Of a stretch of DNA of 32,836 nucleotides, positions 7,381-15,154 are shown in pieces. The notes under the pieces are model-generated. The model saw only the letters and a list, made by a program, of their open reading frames with translations, was not told where the DNA came from and did not search any database. Each line of letters opens with the position of its first letter. Positions within the stretch are counted from its first letter, which is position 1. Source of the DNA: AP-15 sp035252905. Lineage in GTDB: Bacteria; Pseudomonadota; Alphaproteobacteria; ATCC43930; CGMCC-115725. The DNA lies in contig DATFCQ010000037.1 of the NCBI GenBank assembly GCA_035252905.1, positions 1 through 32,836 of the forward strand, written 5' to 3'. The position numbers and the translations under genes were made by a program.

Positions 7381-9728
7381 GACGCTCTCCCCTGTTGGAC
7401 CGCCGGGGCGGCCATACGGATCGCTTGCCAGACGCGCTCCGGCGAGAGCGGCATGTCGAGATGGGCGACGCCGAATTCGGCGAGCGCGTCGAGGACGGCG
7501 TTGACAAAGGCGGGCGGCGCGCCGATCGCGCCGGCCTCGCCTGCCCCCTTGATGCCGAGCGGGTTGGTCCGGCACGGGACAATGTTGTAGGCGAATTCGA
7601 TCGGCGGCAGATCGCCGGCCCGCGGCACTGCGTAATCGGTCAACGAGCCGGAGAGGAGCTGCCCGGTCTCGGGATCGTAGAGACAGCGCTCCAGCATCGC
7701 CTGACCGACCCCTTGCGCGACCCCGCCCTGCACCTGGCCGCGCAATAGGAGCGGGTTGACGACCGTGCCGAAATCGTCGACGACGAGATAGCGCAGGATC
7801 TCGACGGCGCCGGTCTCGGGGTCGAGTTCGACCTCGCAGACATGGACGCCGTTCGGGAAGGTCGGCGCCGGCGGGGTGAAATGCCCGCTCTCGGCAAAGC
7901 CAGGTTCGAGCCCCGCCGGCAATTGCGCCGGGTTGAAGGCGGCGCGCGCCACCTCCTCGAGGCCGAGACGGCGGTCGGTGCCGGCGATGCGATAGGCCCC
8001 GTCAGCGAATTCGAGATCGGCCTCGGCCGCCTCCAGCAAATGGGCGGCGATCTGGCGGCCCTTGTCGACGAGCTTCTGGGCGGCATGGGCGAGCGCAGCG
8101 CCGCCGACCGGCAGCGAGCGCGAGCCTCCGGTGCCGCGGCCAAAGCCGACCGCAGCGGTGTCGCCCTGGACGACGCGGATCCTGTCGAGCGGCAGGCCCA
8201 GCCGCTCGGCGGCGAGCTGGGCATAGGCGGTCTGATGGCCCTGCCCCGAGGATTGCGTGCCCATCAGGATCGTCAACGTGCCGGCGGGGTCGAAGCGCAA
8301 TTCGGCGAATTCGTCGGGCGGGAAGCCCGACTGCTCGATATAGACGGCGTAACCGAGGCCGCGCAGATGGCCGTGCCGCTTGGCCTCGGCGCGCTCTGCG
8401 GCGAAATCGGCGGCGTGCGCGGCCCGCAGCGCATCCTCCATATTGAGCCGGAAATCGCCGCTGTCATAGGTGAGGCCGAGCGGCGTCCGGTACGGCATTG
8501 CTTCGGGGCGGATCAGATTGCGCCGCCGCAATTCGTCCGGCGCCACCCCGAGCCGGCGGGCGGCGAAGTCGACCAGCCGTTCAAGCGCATAGGCTGCCTC
8601 CGGCCGCCCGGCGCCGCGATAGGCGTCGACCGGCACGGTATTGGTGAACACCCCCTTGACCGCGACATGGATCGCCGGGATCGCATAGACGCCGCTCAGC
8701 ATGACCGCCCCCGACAGGGTCGGGATCTCGGGCGCAAAATTCGACAGATAGGCGCCCATATTGGCGGTCGTCTCGACCTTCAGCGCCTGAAAACGCAGCC
8801 CTTCGTCGAGAAAAAGTTCGAGCCGGGTGAGGTTGTCGCGACCCTGGCTGTCGGTCATGAACGAATCGCTGCGCTCGGGGACCCATTTGACCGGCCGGCC
8901 GAGCTTTTTTGCCGCCCACAGCACCAGTACGTGCTCGGGGTAAAGAAAAAGCTTCATGCCAAAGCCGCCGCCGACATCGGGAGTGACGACGCGGATGCGG
9001 TTTTCCGGGATGTGAAAGATGCTCTCGGCCAATAGGTTGCGCAGAAAATGCGAGCCCTGGGTCGAACTCCACAACGTATAGGAATCCTCTCCGCGATCGT
9101 ATTCGCCGATCGCCCCGCGCGGTTCGAGCGAGGTGACAACGACGCGGTTGTTGACAAGTTCGAGGCCGACGCGACGGCGCGCTTCGGCAGCGGCGCGCTC
9201 GACCGCGGCGGCGTCGCCGATTTCCCAGTCGAAGCACAGATTGGCGGGCGCCTCGTCCCACACCGACGGCTGGCCGGGATCGAGCGCGTGCGCGGTCTCG
9301 ACCGCCGCCGGCAGGGGCTCGTAATCGATCGCGATCAACTCGGCGGCGTCGCGCGCGGCATCGACAGTGTCGGCGACGACCATCGCGACGCTGTCGCCGA
9401 CATGCCGCACCCGCCCGTCGGCGAGGGCCGGGCGCGGCGGCAGAAAAGCGGGCGAGCCGTCGCGGTTCTGCACCGGCGACAGGCACGGGATCGTGCCGAT
9501 CCGGTCATCAGCGAGATCCGCCCCGGTCAGGACCGCCAATACGCCCGGGGCCGCTTTCGCCCGATCCGCGGTGATCGCGCGAATCCGGGCGTGCGCGTGC
9601 GGCGAGCGCAACAGGACGGCATGGGCCTGGTGCGGCCGCGTCAGATCGTCGAGGTAGTGGCCGTTTCCGGTGATGAAGCGCCGGTCCTCGACGCGGCGGA
9701 CCGGCTGGCCGATGCCGAATTGCGCCAT
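7377..9728 (-). CDS. CoxL-like (form II) molybdopterin-binding large subunit of a xanthine dehydrogenase-family hydroxylase
   Basis: The 783-residue product is a full-length molybdenum-hydroxylase large subunit: the N-terminal IGQPVRRVEDRRFITGNGHYLDDL, the hammerhead domain (LLRSPHAHARI; VGDSVAMVVAD), DVGGGFGMKLFLYPEH (251-266), MGTQSSGQGHQTAYAQLAAE, and near the C-terminus GIKGAGEAGAIG with the catalytic-type Glu. The active-site loop at 369-375 reads AYRGAGR, the form II signature, rather than the AYXCSFR of true CO dehydrogenase. It therefore probably hydroxylates another small organic substrate. Start ATG 9728 follows GGAGAAG. No iron-sulfur (CoxS) or FAD (CoxM) subunit gene is adjacent; the only coupled gene is the cysQ-like phosphatase. 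Either the partners are elsewhere or this is an orphan subunit. Confidence 0.92.
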   Translation of the reverse strand: MAQFGIGQPVRRVEDRRFITGNGHYLDDLTRPHQAHAVLLRSPHAHARIRAITADRAKAAPGVLAVLTGADLADDRIGTIPCLSPVQNRDGSPAFLPPRPALADGRVRHVGDSVAMVVADTVDAARDAAELIAIDYEPLPAAVETAHALDPGQPSVWDEAPANLCFDWEIGDAAAVERAAAEARRRVGLELVNNRVVVTSLEPRGAIGEYDRGEDSYTLWSSTQGSHFLRNLLAESIFHIPENRIRVVTPDVGGGFGMKLFLYPEHVLVLWAAKKLGRPVKWVPERSDSFMTDSQGRDNLTRLELFLDEGLRFQALKVETTANMGAYLSNFAPEIPTLSGAVMLSGVYAIPAIHVAVKGVFTNTVPVDAYRGAGRPEAAYALERLVDFAARRLGVAPDELRRRNLIRPEAMPYRTPLGLTYDSGDFRLNMEDALRAAHAADFAAERAEAKRHGHLRGLGYAVYIEQSGFPPDEFAELRFDPAGTLTILMGTQSSGQGHQTAYAQLAAERLGLPLDRIRVVQGDTAAVGFGRGTGGSRSLPVGGAALAHAAQKLVDKGRQIAAHLLEAAEADLEFADGAYRIAGTDRRLGLEEVARAAFNPAQLPAGLEPGFAESGHFTPPAPTFPNGVHVCEVELDPETGAVEILRYLVVDDFGTVVNPLLLRGQVQGGVAQGVGQAMLERCLYDPETGQLLSGSLTDYAVPRAGDLPPIEFAYNIVPCRTNPLGIKGAGEAGAIGAPPAFVNAVLDALAEFGVAHLDMPLSPERVWQAIRMAAPAVQQGRAS

Positions 9729-9819
9729 GGGTCTTCTCCGTTCCGGCACATCGCCGGGCAGGATAGGCCCTGCAGCCGCCGGGGGCCAAGCTTTTGCCGC
9801 GGGCGTCGGCCGGCCGGGA

Positions 9820-9916
9820 AACCCTCACCCGCCTCCCTCCGCTGACGCGAAGAGAGGCACCCTCTCCCGCATTGCGGGAGAGGGGAACCAGTCCGAAGGG
9901 CTGGTGGACGAGGGCT
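9820..9916. repeat. Intergenic palindrome with CCCTCTCCCGC/GCGGGAGAGGG stem
   Basis: A perfect 11-base stem (9860-9870 with 9874-9884, loop ATT) sits in the 206-base gap between the CoxL-like gene and the His-rich gene. CCCTCACCC at 9821-9829 is probably one outer arm whose partner has decayed. A better preserved member is at 13862-13952. The rest of the gap shows no gene. It may fold in transcripts, but there is no T-tract. Confidence 0.6.
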
Positions 9917-9934
9917 CGCGGCCGTGGACGGGGC

Positions 9935-10240
9935 CTATTTCTTCCCGTGCTGCTCCTCATAGGTGCGGGTGTGGTGGTGGACCTCGCCCTTCTCGTCGCG
10001 GTATTCGCGACGCTTCAGATCCGCCTCTTCCGAACGGTGCTCCGCGTGTGAACCGCCGCTGCGATGCTCCTGATTCTCCGAGCGGCCGCGATGCTCGCCG
10101 GAGCTTTCATGCCCGCGATGCTCCGAGCGGGCGTGATGCTCGCTTCCGTGCCGGCCTTCGTCCTTGGTGTGCGGATAGGGCTCCTCGGTATCCTTGTGCG
10201 GATGTCGACCGGTGCCCTGGCGATCGTGTTCGCCAGCCAT
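9935..10240 (-). CDS. Small His/Glu/Arg-rich hydrophilic protein
   Basis: This 101-residue protein contains 17 histidines and is rich in Glu, Arg, Gly and Ser, with no hydrophobic segment; it is probably disordered. Repeated His-containing tetrads (SEHR, EHRG, AEHR, GEHR) and a HHH cluster near the C-terminus suggest metal binding or a hydration/stress role, but I do not recognise a family. I accept it as a gene because AAGGA lies 7 bases before the ATG at 10240, the frame is closed by TAG, and the composition differs from that expected of a random GC-rich frame, which would give Ala/Arg/Pro. The gene diverges from the MFS transporter gene across about 137 bases. Confidence 0.65.
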   Translation of the reverse strand: MAGEHDRQGTGRHPHKDTEEPYPHTKDEGRHGSEHHARSEHRGHESSGEHRGRSENQEHRSGGSHAEHRSEEADLKRREYRDEKGEVHHHTRTYEEQHGKK

Positions 10241-10377
10241 TTTCTGTTCCTTGCAAAGTTGTCCAACTGCGGCAGACCCCGCCCGCGCATCGTTCGGCGC
10301 GGGTCATGCCTTGAAGGGGCAACGCACTCCCGACACGATCGGCCTCCGCCGCAATCACCGATGGAGACTTGAAAATT

Positions 10378-11883
10378 ATGGTCGATCGCGGCGTTGGTCC
10401 TTCCCTGCGGCCCCGGCGTTATCCCGGCATGGCCGAGCGCATCCCGACCGCACCGCGCATCGTCGAGACCGATATCCCGGCGCGGCTCGACCGCCTGCCA
10501 TGGACCGGGTTTCACACGCTCGTCGTCGTCGCGCTCGGCGTCACCTGGGTCTTGGACGGGCTCGAAGTGACGCTCGCCGGCTCGATCGCCGGCGCCTTGC
10601 AGGAAAGCCCGGTGCTGCGCTTCACCGCTGCAGAGGTGGGGCTCGTCGGCAGCGCCTATCTCTTGGGCGCCGTCACCGGTGCGGTCCTGTTCGGCTATCT
10701 GACCGACCGCTTCGGCCGCAAACGGCTGTTTTTCGTAACCCTCGGGCTTTATCTCTGCGCCACCGCGGCGACCGCATTGGCGTGGGATTTCTGGAGCTTT
10801 GCCGCCTTCCGACTGTTGACCGGGGCCGGGATCGGCGGCGAATATACGGCGATCAACTCGGCGATCCAGGAACTGGTGCCGGCGCGCCTGCGCGGCCGCA
10901 CCGATCTGGCGATCAACGGCAGCTTCTGGATCGGGGCGGCCTTGGGCGCCGGCGGCGCGGTGGCGTTTTTGCAGCCCGGCGCCTTGCCGCCCGATTGGGG
11001 CTGGCGCGCCGGCTTTGGCGTCGGCGCGGTGCTCGGCCTCGTCATCCTGGCATTGCGCCGCTTTGTGCCGGAGAGCCCGCGCTGGCTGATGCTGCACGAC
11101 CGCCTCGACGAGGCCGAGACGGTCGTCGCGGCGATCGAGCGCCGCGTTGTCCATGCCGTGCACGCTCCGCTGCCGGCGCCGGGCGGCCGCCCGATCCGCC
11201 TTGCCGTCGGAGCGAAGACGCCGATCGCGCGGATGGTGCTGGCGATCCTGCGCGACTATCCGCGCCGCGCCCTCCTCGGCCTCGCCCTGATGGCGGCGCA
11301 GGCGTTCTTCTACAACGCGATCTTTTTCTCCTATGCGCTCGTATTGAAGCGCTTTTACGGCGTCCCGGCGGGTTCGGTCGGCTGGTACATCCTGCCCTTT
11401 GCCCTCGGCAATTTTCTCGGACCGCTGTTTTTGGGGCCGCTGTTCGACAAGATCGGGCGCAAGCCGATGATCTCCGCAACTTATGCCCTATCGGGTCTGC
11501 TGCTGGCGATCGTCGGCTGGCTCTTCTACCGGGGCCTCCTCGACGCGAGCACGCTGACTCTGTGCTGGAGCGGCATCTTCTTCTTCGCCTCGGCGGCGGC
11601 GAGCGCCGCCTATCTGACGGTCAGCGAAAGCTTTCCGCTCGAAGCCCGGGCGCTCGCGATCGCCCTTTTCTATGCGCTCGGCACCGCCCTCGGCGGCGTC
11701 GCCGCGCCTTGGCTGTTCGGCATCCTGGTCGGCTCGGGCGAGCGCGGCGCGGTGTTTGCCGGCTATCTGTTGGGCGCGGCCTTGATGCTGGGCGCCGCGC
11801 TCACCGAAGCCGCAATCGGCGTCAAAGCCGAGCGGATGTCGCTCGAAAACGTGGCCAGGCCGATTTCGAGCGTCGGCGAGTGA
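10378..11883 (+). CDS. MFS transporter, sugar-porter-like
   Basis: The 501-residue product is a major facilitator superfamily permease in the inner membrane with about 12 hydrophobic segments. The loop 2-3 signature GYLTDRFGRKRL and its second-half counterpart GPLFDKIGRKPM are both present, together with RLLTGAGIGGEY in helix 4-5 and PESPRWL after helix 6, the last being typical of the sugar porter and related metabolite:H+ symporter families. The N-terminus has a polar extension of about 45 residues. ATG 10378 is preceded by GGAGA (10363-10367, about 10 bases away); TTG 10369 is too close to that site, and ATG 10429 lacks a site. Substrate is unknown: no catabolic operon is directly linked to it. 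Confidence 0.9.
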   Translation: MVDRGVGPSLRPRRYPGMAERIPTAPRIVETDIPARLDRLPWTGFHTLVVVALGVTWVLDGLEVTLAGSIAGALQESPVLRFTAAEVGLVGSAYLLGAVTGAVLFGYLTDRFGRKRLFFVTLGLYLCATAATALAWDFWSFAAFRLLTGAGIGGEYTAINSAIQELVPARLRGRTDLAINGSFWIGAALGAGGAVAFLQPGALPPDWGWRAGFGVGAVLGLVILALRRFVPESPRWLMLHDRLDEAETVVAAIERRVVHAVHAPLPAPGGRPIRLAVGAKTPIARMVLAILRDYPRRALLGLALMAAQAFFYNAIFFSYALVLKRFYGVPAGSVGWYILPFALGNFLGPLFLGPLFDKIGRKPMISATYALSGLLLAIVGWLFYRGLLDASTLTLCWSGIFFFASAAASAAYLTVSESFPLEARALAIALFYALGTALGGVAAPWLFGILVGSGERGAVFAGYLLGAALMLGAALTEAAIGVKAERMSLENVARPISSVGE

Positions 11884-11887
11884 GGCC

Positions 11888-11971
11888 GCATAGGGCGGAA
11901 TAGCGCAGCGTATTCCGCCCTTGCCGCAAGGCAGCGGAATGCGTCGCCAAGGCGGCTTTTCCGCCCTACGC
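11888..11971. repeat. Compound palindromic GGGCGGAA element between convergent genes
   Basis: A perfect 10-base inverted repeat, GGGCGGAATA (11893-11902) and TATTCCGCCC (11911-11920), is nested in an outer pair, ATAGGGCGGAA (11890-11900) and TTCCGCCCTACG (11959-11970). It fills the gap between two convergent stops (11883, 11973). A simpler relative is at 3406-3450, and a half-copy (CATAGGGCGGAAT) is at 25884-25896. Bidirectional termination is plausible. Confidence 0.65.
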
Positions 11972-11972
11972 T

Positions 11973-12794
11973 TTAATGGACGAGCGTCGTTTGCAGAAAA
12001 TTGCGGACCTGCCGCCAAGCGTCCGCCGTAGCCTGCGGATCGTAGGCGAAGTCATGGCCGAGATAGTGCTGCGGAAAAAATGGACGATTGAATGCGTGCG
12101 TCGCCCCCGGATAGACGACCAGCTTCACCGGAGCGCCTTTTCCGTCCCGGCGCGTCATCATGTCTCGGCAATAGGAGGCGAAGGTCCAATCGTCCTTGTC
12201 GCCGATCAGGATCAGGGTCGGCACGGTCATCACCCCCGCCCGATATCGGCATCCCGGATAATAGGCGACGGCTGCCCGGAAATGCCGCGGGTGGGCGTTT
12301 TCGATCGCTCCGCGTTCGACGCCGTTGAGGGTGGCACTGCCGCCCATCGAGAAGCCGAGCAGGGCGACGCGGTCGGGATCGACAAAATTCTGCCGCGCCA
12401 GCCAATCGAGCGCCGCATAGGCGTCAAACGCCTCCGCCAATCCGCCATCGCCGCTCCTCCCGAGACAGGCATTGTATTGGCCGAGGCTGCCGAGCGCGAG
12501 CGCCACGTAGCCGTACGATTTCAGCACGTCGGCCGCCACCGCGAAGAACGGCACGAACCCCTCGCAGCCGTGCAGGACGACCACGGCCGGATGGCGTCCC
12601 GGCCCGTCCGGCCGCGCCAGATAGCCGAGCAGCGGCTGGTCGCCCTGCGCCGGCAGCGGCGCCAGATCCATGCGGTTCGCCGCGACCTTTACGACATCGC
12701 TGCCGAGCCACGCCAGAGTTTGCGCGCGGGCCGGCGCGGCGAGGCCGAGGGCGGCGCACAACAGGGCGGCGATGCACAGCAGGATTCTGATCAT
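11973..12794 (-). CDS. Secreted dienelactone hydrolase-like alpha/beta hydrolase
   Basis: The 273-residue product starts with a signal peptide (MIRILLCIAALLCAALGLAA, then PARA before QTL), so it is probably exported to the periplasm. The body is a dienelactone hydrolase-type alpha/beta fold: VVVLHGCEGF (71-80), the nucleophile elbow GFSMGG (S149), the acid near GDKDDW (D201/D202) and the base in PGATHAF (H233). Classical dienelactone hydrolase has Cys as nucleophile; Ser here suggests an esterase-like activity. Start ATG 12794 overlaps the stop of the upstream flavin monooxygenase gene by four bases (ATGA), implying translational coupling and a shared substrate route. The substrate is not evident. 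Confidence 0.87.
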   Translation of the reverse strand: MIRILLCIAALLCAALGLAAPARAQTLAWLGSDVVKVAANRMDLAPLPAQGDQPLLGYLARPDGPGRHPAVVVLHGCEGFVPFFAVAADVLKSYGYVALALGSLGQYNACLGRSGDGGLAEAFDAYAALDWLARQNFVDPDRVALLGFSMGGSATLNGVERGAIENAHPRHFRAAVAYYPGCRYRAGVMTVPTLILIGDKDDWTFASYCRDMMTRRDGKGAPVKLVVYPGATHAFNRPFFPQHYLGHDFAYDPQATADAWRQVRNFLQTTLVH

Positions 12795-13840
12795 TGAAAC
12801 GCCGGCGCGACCTCCTCCATGAAGCGCGCCATCTCGTCCTTGACCTGAGGGTGCGGCTTCAAGCCGACGTTGAAATAGAGGATGACCTCGGCAAAGCCGG
12901 CCGCCTCGACCTTTTTCAAGGTCTCGATGATCGCGCCGGGGGTGCCGAGCAATACCGAATTTTCGGTCAGATCCGCAGGGCCAACAGTGCGAAGCCTCTC
13001 GACCATGCCGATGAAATAGCGGTAGGAGGGCGGCACCGTTGCCGGATCGCCCGGGAAGGCGGGAATGACGCATTCCCGGTAATAGCGGATCTGGCGGGCG
13101 CGCGCCGCCTCTTCGTCAGCCGTCGTATCGGCGAAGTGCAGAAAATAACTGCACACAAGCCGCCCCGGGGTATGGCCGTGGCGGGCGCAGGCGGCTTCGT
13201 AGCGCTCGCGGACCTGGCGCAACCCGCCATAGGAAATGGCCGCGGCGAACGGCGCCACGACCAGATTGCAACCGAGCCTTGCGGCCAATTCGATCGACGG
13301 GTCGGAGAACGAGGCGACATAGCAGGGGATCGGGCGCTGCACCGGCTGCGGCGTGATCGCGACGTCGTCGAACTGGTATTGGCAGCCCTGATGTGAGATC
13401 GGCCCGTCCTCGGTCCAGAGGCGCCGGACCACCTCCATCCCTTCCTCGAAAATCGCCTGATTATCGGCAAACGAGATCTTCAGAGGGGCGTATTCGCGCC
13501 GGTCGTAGCCGCGCCCGGCGGCGAAATCGACGCGCCCGTCGGACAGCAGATCGAGCGTCGCCCATTCCTCGGCGACGCGGATCGGGTGGTGCAGCGGCAG
13601 TACCGTCACCGCCGGCGCGAGACGGATATGCCGGGTGCGCGCCGCCACCTGCGCCAACACCAGAGCGGGGCAGGAGAGGACGCCCAAGGTGCTGAAATGG
13701 TGCTCGCCGATCCAGGCGGAATGGAGGCCGACCGCCTCAGCATGGACCGCCTCGTCCAATATGTCGGCGACAAAGGCGTTGGCGCTGCGCGTATTGTGCT
13801 CGTAATGGTTGTCGCTCAATGTGAAATAGCCGAATTTCAT
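12791..13840 (-). CDS. LLM-class (luciferase-like) flavin-dependent monooxygenase
   Basis: This 349-residue protein is a bacterial-luciferase-family TIM-barrel monooxygenase that would use reduced FMN and oxygen. Supporting motifs are MKFGYFTLSD at the N-terminus, WIGEHHFSTLGVLSCPALVLAQVAART (43-69), RLAPAVTVLPLHHPIRVAEEWATLDLLSDGR and FAAGRGYDRREY. Members attack sulfonates, dimethyl sulfide, alkanes, nitriloacetate and other small compounds, and sequence alone does not pick one. ATG 13840 follows GGGAGAGGA. No flavin reductase gene is adjacent, so reduced flavin must come from elsewhere. It lies 115 bases downstream of the MetE-like gene, with a palindromic repeat between them, and is coupled to the hydrolase gene that follows. 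Confidence 0.9.
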   Translation of the reverse strand: MKFGYFTLSDNHYEHNTRSANAFVADILDEAVHAEAVGLHSAWIGEHHFSTLGVLSCPALVLAQVAARTRHIRLAPAVTVLPLHHPIRVAEEWATLDLLSDGRVDFAAGRGYDRREYAPLKISFADNQAIFEEGMEVVRRLWTEDGPISHQGCQYQFDDVAITPQPVQRPIPCYVASFSDPSIELAARLGCNLVVAPFAAAISYGGLRQVRERYEAACARHGHTPGRLVCSYFLHFADTTADEEAARARQIRYYRECVIPAFPGDPATVPPSYRYFIGMVERLRTVGPADLTENSVLLGTPGAIIETLKKVEAAGFAEVILYFNVGLKPHPQVKDEMARFMEEVAPAFQ

Positions 13841-13861
13841 AATCCTCTCCCGCCTGTGCCG

Positions 13862-13952
13862 AGCCCCTCACCCTCCCGCGGCGGAGCCTGTCTTCGGGCC
13901 GCGGGTTCCTCCCTCTCCCCGCAATGCGGGGAGAGGGCTGGGGTGAGGGGCT
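13862..13952. repeat. Nested palindrome with CCCTCTCCCCGC stem
   Basis: The inner stem CCCTCTCCCCGC (13911-13922) and GCGGGGAGAGGG (13926-13937) is perfect over 12 bases with loop AAT. The outer arms AGCCCCTCACCC (13862-13873) and GGGTGAGGGGCT (13941-13952) are also perfect over 12 bases. It fills the gap between the MetE-like and monooxygenase genes and could fold in the operon transcript, stabilising or attenuating it. Confidence 0.7.
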
Positions 13953-13955
13953 GGG

Positions 13956-15128
13956 TTATGCCTTCCCCCACAGCGCCAGCGAGGCGAGGCGGGCGCCTTC
14001 GGCGAGGGCGGCGAGCTTCTGCCAGACGATTGTCGGGTGGACCTCGCAGGAGGTGGCAAAGCTGGCAAAGCCGCAATCGGCGCCGGCGATGACCCGCTCG
14101 CGCCCGACAACCCCGGCAAAGCGCGCGATGCGCTCGGCGACGAGTTCGGGATGCTCGACCAGATTGGAGGCGTGGGTGACGATGCCGGGGATCAGGACCC
14201 GGTCCGCCGGCAGGGCTACCTCGGCCCAGACCCGCCATTCGTGCTCGTGGCGCGGGTTGGCGGCCTCGAAGGAATAGGCGCCGGCCTCGATCCGGAGCAG
14301 GATGTCGACGAGGTGCTTCAGTTCAAGATCATGGACGCGCGGGCCGATATTGATGCTGTAGCAGGTGTGGTAGCGCACCCGGTCGCGCGGGATGCCGGCG
14401 AGCGCATGGTTCAGCAAGGCGACGCTGTCATTGGCATGGCGGCGGCATTCGTCGAGGCTCCATTCAGGGTGCATGACCCAGCTGCTGGCGAGCTGCGGGT
14501 CGTCGATCTGCAACAGGAGGCCGGAATTGACGACGGCCCGGTATTCCTCGTTGAGAGCATCGGCGAGGGCAACCCGATACTCCTCCTCGGTCGCGTAATA
14601 TTCGTTATGGTTCCATTGCGCGAGATTGGCCGGCGACACCGCCGGCATGAAGGCTTCCTCGTGCGGCACGCCGGCGAGCGCGGCCTTCAGCCTGTCGATG
14701 TCGCGGCGGAGCGCGTCGTGCCCTTTATAGGCGATCGGCCCGGTTACCACCCAGCGCCGCCGCTGCGCCTTGCCGGCGGTGCCGGGAAGCTGCGCAACCC
14801 AATCGTAGAATTCGGGGAAGGCGCGGTGCTCGCGCGAGCGCGCCCAATGGCTTTCGCCGGTTTCGGCCGGGCGCGCCTCGATGCCGGACAGGCGCTCGTT
14901 GACATAGGGGATGAAGCCGATCCGCCCCATCTCGCCGTCGCCGACAATGTCGATGCCGGCTTCGGCCTGACGGCGTACGGCGTCGCCGACGGCTTCGCGC
15001 AGGCGCGCGTCGAACGCGGCGTCGAACGGCCCCCCCGCCTCGCGCGCCTCGATCATCGAGAGCAGGTCGGGTGGGCGCGGCAGGCTGCCGACATGGGTGG
15101 TCAGTATCCGGTTGATGCTCTGCTTCAC
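13956..15128 (-). CDS. MetE-like zinc-dependent methyltransferase (cobalamin-independent methionine synthase C-terminal family)
   Basis: At 390 residues this corresponds to the catalytic half of MetE (about 750 residues in full MetE), as in archaeal MetE and stand-alone homologues. THVGSLPRP lies at 11-19. The zinc ligands are conserved: H254 and C256 in RYHTCYSINIG, E288 in YSFEAANPRHEHEW, and C352 in GADCGFAS. A thiol methyl acceptor or donor reaction is therefore likely. Without the folate-binding N-terminal domain it probably does not use methyltetrahydrofolate polyglutamate directly. The start is GTG 15128, preceded by GGAGG. It lies 26 bases after the amidase gene and shares the operon with the DUF917 gene, which suggests catabolic methyl or methylthio transfer instead of methionine synthesis. 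Confidence 0.85.
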   Translation of the reverse strand: MKQSINRILTTHVGSLPRPPDLLSMIEAREAGGPFDAAFDARLREAVGDAVRRQAEAGIDIVGDGEMGRIGFIPYVNERLSGIEARPAETGESHWARSREHRAFPEFYDWVAQLPGTAGKAQRRRWVVTGPIAYKGHDALRRDIDRLKAALAGVPHEEAFMPAVSPANLAQWNHNEYYATEEEYRVALADALNEEYRAVVNSGLLLQIDDPQLASSWVMHPEWSLDECRRHANDSVALLNHALAGIPRDRVRYHTCYSINIGPRVHDLELKHLVDILLRIEAGAYSFEAANPRHEHEWRVWAEVALPADRVLIPGIVTHASNLVEHPELVAERIARFAGVVGRERVIAGADCGFASFATSCEVHPTIVWQKLAALAEGARLASLALWGKA

Positions 15129-15154
15129 GCGAAACCTCCGATGACGGGGGCGCT

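Noticed and set aside
7842..9035. 397-codon plus-strand frame opposite the CoxL-like gene
   Set aside because: The CoxL-like product is complete and recognisable over its whole length, and the opposite frame has no motif or ribosome site.
7377..9728. Calling the molybdenum subunit aerobic CO dehydrogenase
   Set aside because: The active-site loop reads AYRGAGR, the form II type, and the CoxM and CoxS partners are absent.
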